DNA from: a virus
Direction: 5' to 3' (one strand)
DNA length: 34,093 bases
Virus record (IMG/VR): IMGVR_UViG_3300025162_000118
Span: 1-34,093 of that record
Below the pieces are notes generated by a model. It was not told the origin of the DNA, did not search any database, and saw nothing but the letters and a program-made list of their open reading frames with translations. This document shows positions 6,424 through 13,407 of the stretch, one piece after another. The first letter of the stretch is position 1. Each line of letters starts with the position of its first letter. The position numbers and the translations under genes were made by a program.

Positions 6424-6849
6424 ATGTGGTTAGCATCTGAAGATAATTTACTTTGTATTAATTTAGCTTGGATCGAAACATTTTCTCTTCAATTAAAGGA
6501 AAATGCTTCTTCTGGAGTTATTAATTTTCCTTGGGGCAATGAATCTTTGTTCATCCAGGACAATCTATTAGTTTTTGAAATACGGAAACAGCTCTGTTCT
6601 CTTTCCATTCCCAAAAATCACATCAGGACTTTCCATGCTTTTAGTCATATCGGCAATCAAATTTTAATCGATTTAAGTGAGATAAAAGTCATTAAATTAA
6701 TTTCCAACGAGCTGATCTTTTATCGCCGTTATTTTAATGCCAGAAATCATTTCGTGGAGGCGGAGGCTGATGGGGAAATTTCAAAAGCAGATGGTTCTGA
6801 ATGGAAAAACTTATGTGCTGAAATTAACTTCAGATCGTTTAGAAACTAA
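6424..6849 (+). CDS. Hypothetical protein, 141 aa
   Basis: Not recognised. A beta-rich protein starting MWLASEDNLLCINLAWIETF with no signal peptide. It begins a run of six overlapping genes (6424-8110). Its last 80 bases overlap the next gene in another frame, which is long for a phage; a frameshift that originally joined the two, or a later start of the next gene, is possible. The ribosome binding site (AAGGGT) is modest. Confidence 0.5.
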   Translation: MWLASEDNLLCINLAWIETFSLQLKENASSGVINFPWGNESLFIQDNLLVFEIRKQLCSLSIPKNHIRTFHAFSHIGNQILIDLSEIKVIKLISNELIFYRRYFNARNHFVEAEADGEISKADGSEWKNLCAEINFRSFRN

Positions 6850-7165
6850 TGAAAAATTACGTTATTTATCCGAGAGGTTAACCAGTTTTGACATACATAT
6901 TGATGAAAACTCTTTTCTATGGGCTAAGCCATGGTTTGATGAAACTGGCAATGAACCATATTGGCATCTTAACTTTAATACTTTAAAAGCCATTCTCCGC
7001 GAAGACTATAGACACCAGTATTGTGAGGCGAACAATATTGCATTTCAGAATTATGAGTTTGAAGAACTTTTTAATTTTTTGCTTTTGTTTATTAATCAGA
7101 ATATAGATAAGCAAAAAGATATAAATGTTTCAAAAGAGAAATATATCGATGGGGAGTGGATATGA
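6770..7165 (+). CDS. Hypothetical protein, 131 aa
   Basis: Not recognised. I place the start at ATG 6770 (MGKFQKQMVLNGKTYVLKLT) because GGAGGCGGAGG lies just upstream; an in-frame ATG at 6737 has no such site and would lengthen the overlap with the previous gene. The protein is soluble, rich in aromatic residues and Glu/Asn, with a helical C-terminal half. Its TGA overlaps the next ATG (ATGA), a sign of translational coupling. Confidence 0.55.
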   Translation: MGKFQKQMVLNGKTYVLKLTSDRLETNEKLRYLSERLTSFDIHIDENSFLWAKPWFDETGNEPYWHLNFNTLKAILREDYRHQYCEANNIAFQNYEFEELFNFLLLFINQNIDKQKDINVSKEKYIDGEWI

Positions 7166-7524
7166 AAATCATAAAGGCATTAAGATTTAGTCGGTTTAGG
7201 ATTATGAAGAACCAAGAAGACCAAGCTTATTATTTTAAATGGGGATCTCAAATCCTAAAAGCAAGTGAGGAAAAGATAAAAGCCATTCCTTTAAAAACAT
7301 CTCGAAATATTGACATAATGTTTCCCCATTTTTCATCAAAGATATGCTGTTACCAGAAAATACCAGTTCAAATCTCCGACTTTATTATCCATCAAAACCG
7401 TATTGGGTTTGTTTCCTCCTATTGTGATGGAAAACCTGTGGCCTATTTTGCAGAATCAGAAAAAATGGAAAAAATTAATCCATTAGAAATCAGCTTTTTC
7501 ATTGGGAGAATGTCATATGAATAA
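7162..7524 (+). CDS. Hypothetical protein, 120 aa
   Basis: Not recognised. It starts MKIIKALRFSRFRIMKNQED at ATG 7162, overlapping the previous stop by four bases, with GGGGAG upstream; a GTG at 7156 is an alternative. It looks like a small soluble beta-strand protein (repeated VQISDFIIHQNRIGFV-type strands). Being coupled on both sides, it is likely made in step with its neighbours. Confidence 0.6.
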   Translation: MKIIKALRFSRFRIMKNQEDQAYYFKWGSQILKASEEKIKAIPLKTSRNIDIMFPHFSSKICCYQKIPVQISDFIIHQNRIGFVSSYCDGKPVAYFAESEKMEKINPLEISFFIGRMSYE

Positions 7525-7699
7525 TAACTATCATGCACTAAGCTTAATTTTTGTCTGGAATGTAATAACAAATGTCATCTGTTCCGTTTGTGTTGGCGTT
7601 TTCGTTTATTCAAAGTTCGAAAATGAATCTGCAATTTACGCTATTGTCATTGGCAGTATATTTGGCACCAGTATTCTTTTAAGAAAAGCGGTTAGATAA
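7517..7699 (+). CDS. Small two-helix membrane protein, 60 aa
   Basis: It starts MNNNYHALSLIFVWNVITNV with two clear membrane segments (about residues 8-30 and 39-55) joined by a short KFENES loop, and a basic C-terminus (RKAVR). The ATG overlaps the preceding stop (ATGAATAA), and GGGAG lies upstream. Size and topology resemble class II holins, and the next gene is also a one-helix membrane protein, but no endolysin is adjacent. Function remains open. Confidence 0.6.
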   Translation: MNNNYHALSLIFVWNVITNVICSVCVGVFVYSKFENESAIYAIVIGSIFGTSILLRKAVR

Positions 7700-7875
7700 T
7701 GGGAATGATACTAATAATAATGAAATATATTATAGTTCTTTTTATCTTATTTCTTGCGGCTTTAGTCATAGCGAAAACAATTATTAAGTTAGAGAAAATG
7801 GAAGACGAATATCTCAGAAAAAGAGAAGAGAGAGAGAGAGGGGAAAACAATGGAAAGCATAGCATTCTCGGCTAA
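7699..7875 (+). CDS. Small membrane-anchored charged protein, 58 aa
   Basis: A short frame beginning MGMILIIMKYIIVLFILFLA. One membrane helix covers about residues 3-25, followed by a highly charged helical tail rich in Glu/Lys/Arg. This single-anchor plus charged-tail design recalls small inner-membrane spanin or regulator proteins. The start overlaps the previous stop (TAATG) and the end overlaps the next gene by 26 bases, with that gene's GAGGGG site inside it. Real expression is plausible but not proven. Confidence 0.5.
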   Translation: MGMILIIMKYIIVLFILFLAALVIAKTIIKLEKMEDEYLRKREERERGENNGKHSILG

Positions 7876-8110
7876 GTTTTTTTTAAAGCATAAGAATGAA
7901 TTTAAAAGTCCTTTTAAGTTTTATTTTTATCTTTTAATCCGAAATGCTACTGAATTCAATCTATACGAGACAGGAAAAGAAATTGGACTCTCTCGGAAAT
8001 GCACTTATGTTTCCTATTCTAAAATCAAAAAACTGGGATTAGTCACTGAAATCCGCAGAACAAATACTGAAATAACTATCTGTTTTAATAAAAGCTGTTT
8101 AGGGGTTTGA
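7850..8110 (+). CDS. Winged-helix DNA-binding protein, 86 aa
   Basis: Residues about 38-75 read as a helix-turn-helix followed by a wing (YETGKEIGLSRKCTYVSYSK, then LGLVTEIRRTNTEITICF), a common pattern in small transcriptional regulators where the recognition helix is followed by two strands. The N-terminal part is basic and aromatic. The ATG has GAGGGG upstream. It ends the overlapping small-gene operon and lies just before a candidate promoter for the nucleotidyltransferase, so it could regulate either unit. Confidence 0.6.
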   Translation: MESIAFSAKFFLKHKNEFKSPFKFYFYLLIRNATEFNLYETGKEIGLSRKCTYVSYSKIKKLGLVTEIRRTNTEITICFNKSCLGV

Positions 8111-8135
8111 TTTTTCCGCTCAACTAAGGTAAAAA
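8107..8135 (+). promoter_or_regulatory. Weak sigma-70-like promoter
   Basis: TTGATT at 8107-8112, 17 bp, TAAAAA at 8130-8135, upstream of the gene at 8164. The TTTTTCC shared with the sigma-28-like boxes is also present, but the CGATAA core is not. Tentative. Confidence 0.35.
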
Positions 8136-8163
8136 GACATGCCATTGGAGGACAACACACGAC

Positions 8164-9054
8164 ATGAAAAAACTTGTTCACATGCAATTTGGCTCTAAAG
8201 TATATGGCACAAATATTCCAACCTCAGATGATGATTTTAAATATATTTCCCAGCCAGATGCGAGAGAGATAGTCCTGGAAAGAATCAAAAAACAGACTCA
8301 ATTAAAAAACGAGGTAGAAGACACAGAAGGATTTGCCCTAAGTGCGTTCCTGAAACATCTTATCCAAGGACAGATTTTTGCGCTGGATATGCTTTTCACA
8401 CCGAAAGAGTTTCATGTTTGTCCGTCCGATTCTGTGTGGCAAGAAATTCAAAATAATAAATTCAAATTATTATCAAAAAATGTCTCAGCTTTTATAGGCT
8501 ATTGCAAAGCACAAGCCAATAAGTATTGCATTAAAGCAACTAGACTCAAGGAACTGACATTTTTGTGTGAGACTTTAAAAACATTACCTCTGCATAAACG
8601 TCTTAATGAATGCCCTAATTTGGCCGATTATCTTAACCAGGGCATGGTGGAATGTGCTGGCCGCCAGTGTCCTATTACCAGCACTGTAAAGTACGCCCTT
8701 GACCTTTATTCCCACGCTTTAAGCATATATGGCAAGCGCAGTCACAATGCCATGCTGAACCAAGAAATTGACTGGAAAGCTTTATATCATGCAGTCCGAG
8801 TTGCAAATGAAGCATTGGAATTATTAACGACAGGTCATGTTACCCTACCGCGCCCAGAGGCTAAGTTGTTATTGGACATTCGATTAGGAAATTTAAAATA
8901 TGAAACAGTGGCAGAAATAATCGAAACAAGAGTAGTGGAAGTGGATGAAGCTAAACTCAAAAGTTCATTTCCAGATAAACCTGACTATGAATTTATCGAT
9001 GACCTACTGGAACGCCAGAATTTAAAAACAATTTGGGAAGCCTATTTTTACTAA
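8164..9054 (+). CDS. Nucleotidyltransferase, DNA polymerase beta superfamily, 296 aa
   Basis: The N-terminus has the nucleotidyltransferase signature: FGSKVYGTNIPTSDDDFKYI with Gly10-Ser11 and the metal-binding acidic pair Asp22/Asp24. The C-terminal half (WKALYHAVRVANEALELL, then RPEAKLLLDIRLGNLKYETV) matches the helical part of the predicted nucleotidyltransferases found in bacteria and many large phages. These enzymes are thought to add NMP to RNA, protein or small molecules; the substrate is unknown here. The GGAGG site is rather far (12 bases) from the ATG. The tRNA gene on the other strand is the nearest downstream feature, but a link to tRNA repair is only speculation. Confidence 0.75.
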   Translation: MKKLVHMQFGSKVYGTNIPTSDDDFKYISQPDAREIVLERIKKQTQLKNEVEDTEGFALSAFLKHLIQGQIFALDMLFTPKEFHVCPSDSVWQEIQNNKFKLLSKNVSAFIGYCKAQANKYCIKATRLKELTFLCETLKTLPLHKRLNECPNLADYLNQGMVECAGRQCPITSTVKYALDLYSHALSIYGKRSHNAMLNQEIDWKALYHAVRVANEALELLTTGHVTLPRPEAKLLLDIRLGNLKYETVAEIIETRVVEVDEAKLKSSFPDKPDYEFIDDLLERQNLKTIWEAYFY

Positions 9055-9138
9055 AAGAAAAAAGCCATACACAATGTACAGCCTTCGAAGTTTCTCACAG
9101 GATAAATAAACGAAAAAGAAAAGAATGTCAAGAATTTC

Positions 9139-9212
9139 TGGACCGTGTGAGAATCGAACTCACCCAAAATCCGTGCAAGGGATCTTCGCCTGACCTTGGT
9201 ACATGACAGCCC
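9139..9212 (-). tRNA. tRNA-Ala (anticodon TGC), slightly degenerate
   Basis: On the minus strand the acceptor stem GGGCTGT pairs with ACGGTCC (two G-U pairs). The anticodon stem GATCC/GGATT encloses CTTGCAC with TGC at 9175-9177. The T arm GTGAG-TTCGATT-CTCAC is perfect and the discriminator is A. CCA is not encoded. Length is 74. The D arm is poor: the AAGGTCA loop with G18-G19 is there, but only two or three stem pairs form, and position 8 is C instead of U. It is therefore either a decayed tRNA or one with an unusual D arm. It lies directly after the 9218-9520 gene. Confidence 0.6.
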
Positions 9213-9217
9213 AAGAA

Positions 9218-9520
9218 TTAGGCGGCAGTAGGTTGGCTATTAACGGCATCAATAAGGGCAGGCATAGCTGTAGCGATTAAGCTGATAGCAAAATCAACCC
9301 AGCCATCGATTCCAGCGCCTTTAACTTCGGCAGGAATGTTTGAGAGTCCAGAGAATGCGGCAATTCCTTCACTTCGCATTTTGTCACTCACGATACCGAC
9401 CAAAATATCCTTAACTATATCCACTGGCTTTCCAGGATGTTGTTTGATTTCTTTGATAATTAAGCAAACGAGATCAATTACAAATACTTCTATTTCTTTA
9501 ATTTCCTTTAGTTCACCCAT
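9218..9520 (-). CDS. Small helical protein, 100 aa
   Basis: Not recognised. It starts MGELKEIKEIEVFVIDLVCL behind AGGAGG. Two hydrophobic helical stretches (about residues 10-24 and 74-93: VDFAISLIATAMPALIDAV) flank a polar middle. They are amphipathic and need not span the membrane, though a holin-like role would fit the neighbouring coiled-coil protein, lipoprotein and wall enzyme. It is the last gene of the minus-strand run, 5 bases before the tRNA. Confidence 0.6.
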   Translation of the reverse strand: MGELKEIKEIEVFVIDLVCLIIKEIKQHPGKPVDIVKDILVGIVSDKMRSEGIAAFSGLSNIPAEVKGAGIDGWVDFAISLIATAMPALIDAVNSQPTAA

Positions 9521-9558
9521 AAAAATCCTCCTTTGAAAAGCTATTAATTTAGTGTACT

Positions 9559-9954
9559 CTAACTTAAATGGATTTGGGTCAGATACATAGCTTTAACCTC
9601 ATTGGACGTTTCCTTATTAAAAAGAACATCATCAACAGCAGCATTGTTTATTTTCTTCATCATTGATAATACTTTTTCAGGCTGACCGTCATTGAGTGCT
9701 TTCAAAATAATATTGTATAAGTCCTTTTTGGCTACGTCCATTATCATTTGAAATGCTGCCAGATTAGCTTGTTCCCGTTTGGCCTGGCTTGTTGTGGCTT
9801 TTTGATAAGCGGCTTCCTCTGCGGCCTGAGCGTCTTGAAGTCTTTTTAATTCGGCTTCATGATGTTTTTGCATAATGTCAATCAATGCGAATATTCTAGG
9901 CAAGATTAGATTTAATAACTTGAAAAACTCGGCAATGGCAGTAACGATTTCCAT
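9559..9954 (-). CDS. Coiled-coil protein with hydrophobic N-terminus, 131 aa
   Basis: It begins MEIVTAIAEFFKLLNLILPR, an amphipathic or membrane-associated helix (residues 1-27), followed by a long Ala/Glu/Lys/Gln-rich coiled coil (about 28-80, HHEAELKRLQDAQAAEEAAY) and a helical C-terminal domain. Ribosome binding site AAGGAG. The anchor-plus-coiled-coil design recalls inner-membrane spanins of phage lysis systems, and the next upstream gene encodes a lipoprotein as outer-membrane spanins do, but both are larger than typical spanins. Function uncertain. Confidence 0.6.
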   Translation of the reverse strand: MEIVTAIAEFFKLLNLILPRIFALIDIMQKHHEAELKRLQDAQAAEEAAYQKATTSQAKREQANLAAFQMIMDVAKKDLYNIILKALNDGQPEKVLSMMKKINNAAVDDVLFNKETSNEVKAMYLTQIHLS

Positions 9955-9966
9955 GTTTTTTTCTCC

Positions 9967-10974
9967 TTATTGTACTAACCAGGATTTTGTGCTGACTGTA
10001 TATTCCCCATAGAAATACCGTAAAGCTGGTGTGATTCCTTTAACTATATATTTATCTTTTATATTTGGAACCTTGCCAGTATTAGTACCGAGAAACTTAG
10101 TATTGTCAATCTGAACGGCATAAACGACTGGTTTGTTTCCGCTTACATCTTGATCATTAAAAGTGAAACCTATTTGATTTGATTTAATAGCTACAACTGG
10201 CACAGTAATATCTTTAGTGTATTGCTGTACTTCATGAATATAAGTAGCTGACTCGATAATAATCCCATCGTCACCAGGAATCTCATTAACAGCGACCATT
10301 TCATAATCACAGATAATATTACTCTCAAGCTTTACCAGAAAAGGTGTAGAGGTATAATCAGTCCGATATATGATTTTTGGCTCTAAAGAAGAAGAGATTT
10401 CAGACTGAACCTCACCGCAAGCCACAGTAAATTTACCCTTAGGAGTTGTAGGTTTAATTTGCAAAACCGCATCAGCACCATCAGTCTTTTTCTGGTACCA
10501 ACCTACACCATTAAAAGTATCATTACCGATTGAAAAATTAAGTGGTGCATAAGCTGAAATATCCGGCAGTATCTTTATAAAAAACCTGCCAATCATCGTA
10601 TCATCACTTATAAATTTACCGTCTCGAATAGTTCTGGTAATCCCAAAAGAACAAGACTGTTGGTTGCCAGCATTATACATATCCTTTATTTGGAAAATAT
10701 TATCAGAATTATTTGTTGCTACAGCTGAAATGTTTTTGCAGTTATAGCTGGTGAATCCTATGTTTCCACTCCAAAGACTGGGAAGAGTTAGGTTGCCACC
10801 AATTTCAGATATTTTAAAAGCACAGCCACTAATGCCAACACTATGTTTAGCAGTATTACAGTCATTCTTCATCTCAACTGAAAAACGATTAGCAGTATCA
10901 TATGAAGGAGAACCATCTGTGGGAGCTGTGCCGCATGAAACCATTAATAAGAAAAACGGTATTATTTTTTTCAT
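9967..10974 (-). CDS. Phage lipoprotein, 335 aa
   Basis: The N-terminus MKKIIPFFLLMVSCGTAPTD is a lipoprotein signal with Cys14 as the likely lipidated residue (lipobox MVS|C). The rest is beta-rich with scattered cysteines (38, 51, 79, 103 and others by eye), consistent with an extracytoplasmic fold. No known domain was recognised. It has an AGGAGG site, lies 12 bases upstream of the coiled-coil gene in the same transcript, and is preceded by a palindrome and direct repeats at 10994-11036. It could act in lysis, superinfection exclusion or host-surface change. Confidence 0.65.
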   Translation of the reverse strand: MKKIIPFFLLMVSCGTAPTDGSPSYDTANRFSVEMKNDCNTAKHSVGISGCAFKISEIGGNLTLPSLWSGNIGFTSYNCKNISAVATNNSDNIFQIKDMYNAGNQQSCSFGITRTIRDGKFISDDTMIGRFFIKILPDISAYAPLNFSIGNDTFNGVGWYQKKTDGADAVLQIKPTTPKGKFTVACGEVQSEISSSLEPKIIYRTDYTSTPFLVKLESNIICDYEMVAVNEIPGDDGIIIESATYIHEVQQYTKDITVPVVAIKSNQIGFTFNDQDVSGNKPVVYAVQIDNTKFLGTNTGKVPNIKDKYIVKGITPALRYFYGEYTVSTKSWLVQ

Positions 10975-10993
10975 AGCTTATACCTCCTATTTT

Positions 10994-11036
10994 ATTGTGA
11001 CACAATATTATGCTTACTTGAGGATATATGCTTACA
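10994..11036 (-). promoter_or_regulatory. Operator-like palindrome and direct repeats
   Basis: The perfect palindrome ATTGTG-A-CACAAT (10994-11006) sits just before the ribosome binding site of the lipoprotein gene. Two copies of ATGCTTAC (11010-11017 and 11029-11036) follow at 19-bp spacing. Together they look like a regulated promoter region. No clear -35/-10 pair was identified. Confidence 0.4.
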
Positions 11037-11045
11037 TAATCATAA

Positions 11046-11357
11046 TTAAACCGCTATTAAATTAGGAGGTTTTTCATCTTTTTTATGGATAGGATGGTGA
11101 GGAAGTGCGTCATTCCATTTAAAAATAAAGCGATACTTAGCCTGATTTTTAACCAAACACTCAGGGTCATTACAGTTGGTTCTGCACACCAAGTTCCAGT
11201 CTGCTTCTGGCGTTTCCTTCATATAAAGAGCCATTGGTTCCAGTCCTTGGGTCGCACAGTTTAGTAAATATTGTTTTTGGCCAAAACCAACTATGCGAAA
11301 TGGTGTGTCGAGCGGAAGTGCTTTTTTGGGGTAATGAGACTTTGGTTTTCTAAACAT
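11046..11357 (-). CDS. Hypothetical basic protein with Cys cluster, 103 aa
   Basis: Not recognised. It starts MFRKPKSHYPKKALPLDTPF. Four cysteines at about 34, 58, 62 and 67 (LVCRTNCNDPECLVK) could form a small metal-binding or disulfide knot. It starts four bases after the end of the terminase-like gene, so the two are co-transcribed. No signal peptide. Confidence 0.6.
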   Translation of the reverse strand: MFRKPKSHYPKKALPLDTPFRIVGFGQKQYLLNCATQGLEPMALYMKETPEADWNLVCRTNCNDPECLVKNQAKYRFIFKWNDALPHHPIHKKDEKPPNLIAV

Positions 11358-11361
11358 AATC

Positions 11362-12015
11362 CTAGCTTTCCTTGACTGATGGCACGGCTGTTTGTTTTGT
11401 CAATATTTTCAATCTATCTTCGCGACTCATTGAATTATATTCGTCCAACGTTAGACTTTGCAATGCCTTCGGCTGTTCTTCGCCAGAAACATTAACCCTT
11501 GAACCTCCAGCAAGATTGGCTACGTTCACATTAATATTTTGGATATTGTCAATTTTCTCAGTAAGTTTGTGGATTTGATTTACGACAGAAATAAACTTTT
11601 CAAGTCCATATATGTCTTTCGGTATAAACTTACATTCATTTAAGGTAAGTTCTCCACGGATTACTTGCTGCATCTGTTTTGCAATGACCGCAGCCGTTGT
11701 CGCCAGCATAGAATTAACAGTAGATTTTAATACATGTCTGGCTGCGTCTTTACTGTCAATCCCCGCTACGATTTGCTTTTTGTCATACCATTTATGTTTA
11801 AGTGAGGTGAGTATTACTGTATTTAAAGGCCAACCTGTCTGCTCTGCTACCTCAGAATAAGTTCCGCCCAGCAGGTATAACATAAATGCAGACTGCTCTT
11901 TTTCGCCAGATAAAACCGACGCAGCGCCTCTTTCAATCTCTTTTCTCAAGGAGGTTAGATTCGCTGCTGGTAGGTCAGAGGGTGGATCATCTAGGAGATG
12001 TAATAATAATGACAT
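11362..12015 (-). CDS. HTH protein, candidate terminase small subunit, 217 aa
   Basis: Residues about 42-78 read as a helix-turn-helix (AFMLYLLGGTYSEVAEQTGW then PLNTVILTSLKHKW), the N-terminal DNA-recognition module typical of terminase small subunits. A helical middle (about 90-160) could be the oligomerisation domain, and the C-terminus (about 165-217) is polar, as expected for a portal or large-subunit contact region. No terminase large subunit is visible in the window, so this call rests on fold pattern and length only; a transcription factor is the alternative. Confidence 0.45.
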   Translation of the reverse strand: MSLLLHLLDDPPSDLPAANLTSLRKEIERGAASVLSGEKEQSAFMLYLLGGTYSEVAEQTGWPLNTVILTSLKHKWYDKKQIVAGIDSKDAARHVLKSTVNSMLATTAAVIAKQMQQVIRGELTLNECKFIPKDIYGLEKFISVVNQIHKLTEKIDNIQNINVNVANLAGGSRVNVSGEEQPKALQSLTLDEYNSMSREDRLKILTKQTAVPSVKES

Positions 12016-12026
12016 TCAGTTCTTCC

Positions 12027-12422
12027 TTAATCTACATCGATATAATCATCTGGATCGTTATTGTATTTATCGCAAAGTTCCAATCTACCGCTCCACGTAC
12101 TTGACGAATGACCAATTAATAACTTTAGCGCATAAGGACTTATATCAAAACCCCGTTTCCCTATTAATTTTGGAGCAGCCTTATCGTTGATTCTTATTTT
12201 TATACATGGACCGTTTTCTGTTTTCAAACCTATCCAAAAAGGATGAAGTCTCATTTTTCTAGGTAAAGGAATTGCTGCGCTTGGAATATCTTTTCTGAAT
12301 TTCTCTCCGCTCGCTGTATATGATCCAAAAGAACAACGCCCATTACAGCTATATTCATTATAGCCATATGTATAAGACATTAGAGAAAGTGCATGTAATA
12401 AATAAACAGAAATATTACCCAT
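12027..12422 (-). CDS. RlpA-like double-psi beta-barrel protein, candidate endolysin, 131 aa
   Basis: Residues 26-115 match the double-psi beta-barrel of RlpA lytic transglycosylases: CSFGSYTASGEKF (30-42), a PLPRKMRLHPFWIGL strand region (52-66), IKIRINDKAAPKLIGKRGFD (74-93) and ISPYALKLLIG (94-104). Glu40 and Asp80 fall at the positions of the two catalytic acids known from Pseudomonas RlpA. The first 20 residues (MGNISVYLLHALSLMSYTYG) may be an export signal. The start at 12422 is chosen for its AAGGAG site; an upstream ATG at 12470 lacks one. It likely cuts peptidoglycan glycan strands for lysis or entry. Confidence 0.65.
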   Translation of the reverse strand: MGNISVYLLHALSLMSYTYGYNEYSCNGRCSFGSYTASGEKFRKDIPSAAIPLPRKMRLHPFWIGLKTENGPCIKIRINDKAAPKLIGKRGFDISPYALKLLIGHSSSTWSGRLELCDKYNNDPDDYIDVD

Positions 12423-12579
12423 AAAGTTCTCCTTCAAGATAATTTTCCATAACTTTTTGGGCTTCTTCAAAATGATGATAGGGTATTTTTTTCCAATATA
12501 ATTTACCTGTTATCTTGTCATAATTAAAATATTCACTTAATAATTCTACAGAAGTGGTTTCTTTTAATAAACTCTTCAC
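12415..12579 (-). CDS. N-terminal fragment of an HNH homing endonuclease, 54 aa
   Basis: The segment ELLSEYFNYDKITGKLYWKK (about residues 12-31) is the characteristic opening of phage HNH endonucleases, but the HNH motif that should follow is missing; the frame ends after 54 residues and overlaps the RlpA-like start by 8 bases. The start is a GTG (12579) with AGGAGG four bases upstream; an ATG at 12627 has no site. It is probably the remnant of a homing endonuclease deleted down to its first domain, now carrying the ribosome binding site of the next gene. Confidence 0.55.
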   Translation of the reverse strand: MKSLLKETTSVELLSEYFNYDKITGKLYWKKIPYHHFEEAQKVMENYLEGELYG

Positions 12580-12634
12580 GTTTCCTCCTGTTCTCTTGTG
12601 CACCACCGGAAACGCAAAGAAGCGCAAAGGGGTG

Positions 12635-13165
12635 TCAAGCTGGGGTCTTTATCCCCATAGGTGTGATTATTGTGCCTAGATCACCAATTTTTTCAAGGTT
12701 CTCTTCAGAACACTTTCCATAAATAATAAATGCAGCACTTAACCCTTTGTCCAGTCCAACAAAACGGAATGGACCCCGAATAAACTGCACATAAGCCTTG
12801 CCAAACAAGTGATCATGCCAACTAAATGCTTCGGTCCTAGCCGAAATTAAAAATAATATTGTTGAATTTGGCCTCCTAATTACCTCATGACTCGCCAACT
12901 CTAAGAACTTAGCGGCTACCGAAAACGGGGGTACTATAAAAACTGTCTGATCTTGCTCCGAAGTCAATATCATGTCAATAGCAGGATCGAACCTAGAATT
13001 TAAAAAAGTCAATGATCCAAATGCCTCCTGTACCCTCTCTAAGAACCATTCCGGCTCTTTCAACACATCATACTTTTGACGTGATAGCTGGCGTTTGTGG
13101 TGATTAACATCCTGATACGGCAAAGATGATGAAATCGTTCGGTCTGTCCAATAATTATTGTTCAT
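12635..13165 (-). CDS. Dam-like N6-adenine methyltransferase, degenerate motif IV, 176 aa
   Basis: The overall pattern resembles phage N6-adenine methyltransferases: KEPEWFLERVQEAFG (36-50), a short segment ending in the motif IV position (78-81), then LISARTEAFSWHDHLF (106-121), YVQFIRGPFRFVG (125-137) and a final AAFIIYG strand (144-150). Motif IV, normally (D/N)PP(Y/W/F), reads VPPF, so the catalytic Asn/Asp is replaced by Val. It may be inactive as a methylase and act as a DNA-binding or decoy protein, or use a changed chemistry. It is transcribed first in the minus-strand run, divergent from the ribonucleotide reductase. Confidence 0.55.
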   Translation of the reverse strand: MNNNYWTDRTISSSLPYQDVNHHKRQLSRQKYDVLKEPEWFLERVQEAFGSLTFLNSRFDPAIDMILTSEQDQTVFIVPPFSVAAKFLELASHEVIRRPNSTILFLISARTEAFSWHDHLFGKAYVQFIRGPFRFVGLDKGLSAAFIIYGKCSEENLEKIGDLGTIITPMGIKTPA

Positions 13166-13407
13166 TTTATGCTTCCTCGATTTTTTTGTGCATAAATCAG
13201 TTTACATTGTCGCCAGTCATATTTGCAAACTCACCATTTCTAATAATAGCACAAAACAAAGACTTATTTAGTTACCTTCAATAATTATGCTTATTTATCA
13301 TGCAATATCTGGCGTTTTAATCTTATCACTATACACTACCACTAGCGCGTCGGACTGTGTTAAGCTAACCTTTATCCCATAAATTCATTCCACCAACGAG
13401 GTCCCAC
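13166..13407. other. Divergent intergenic region
   Basis: This 242-base gap separates the methyltransferase (minus) from the ribonucleotide reductase (plus) and should hold a promoter for each. I see an AT-rich stretch with TATACA near 13331 but no convincing -35 partner, and no sigma-28-like box or NrdR-type operator. Confidence 0.4.
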
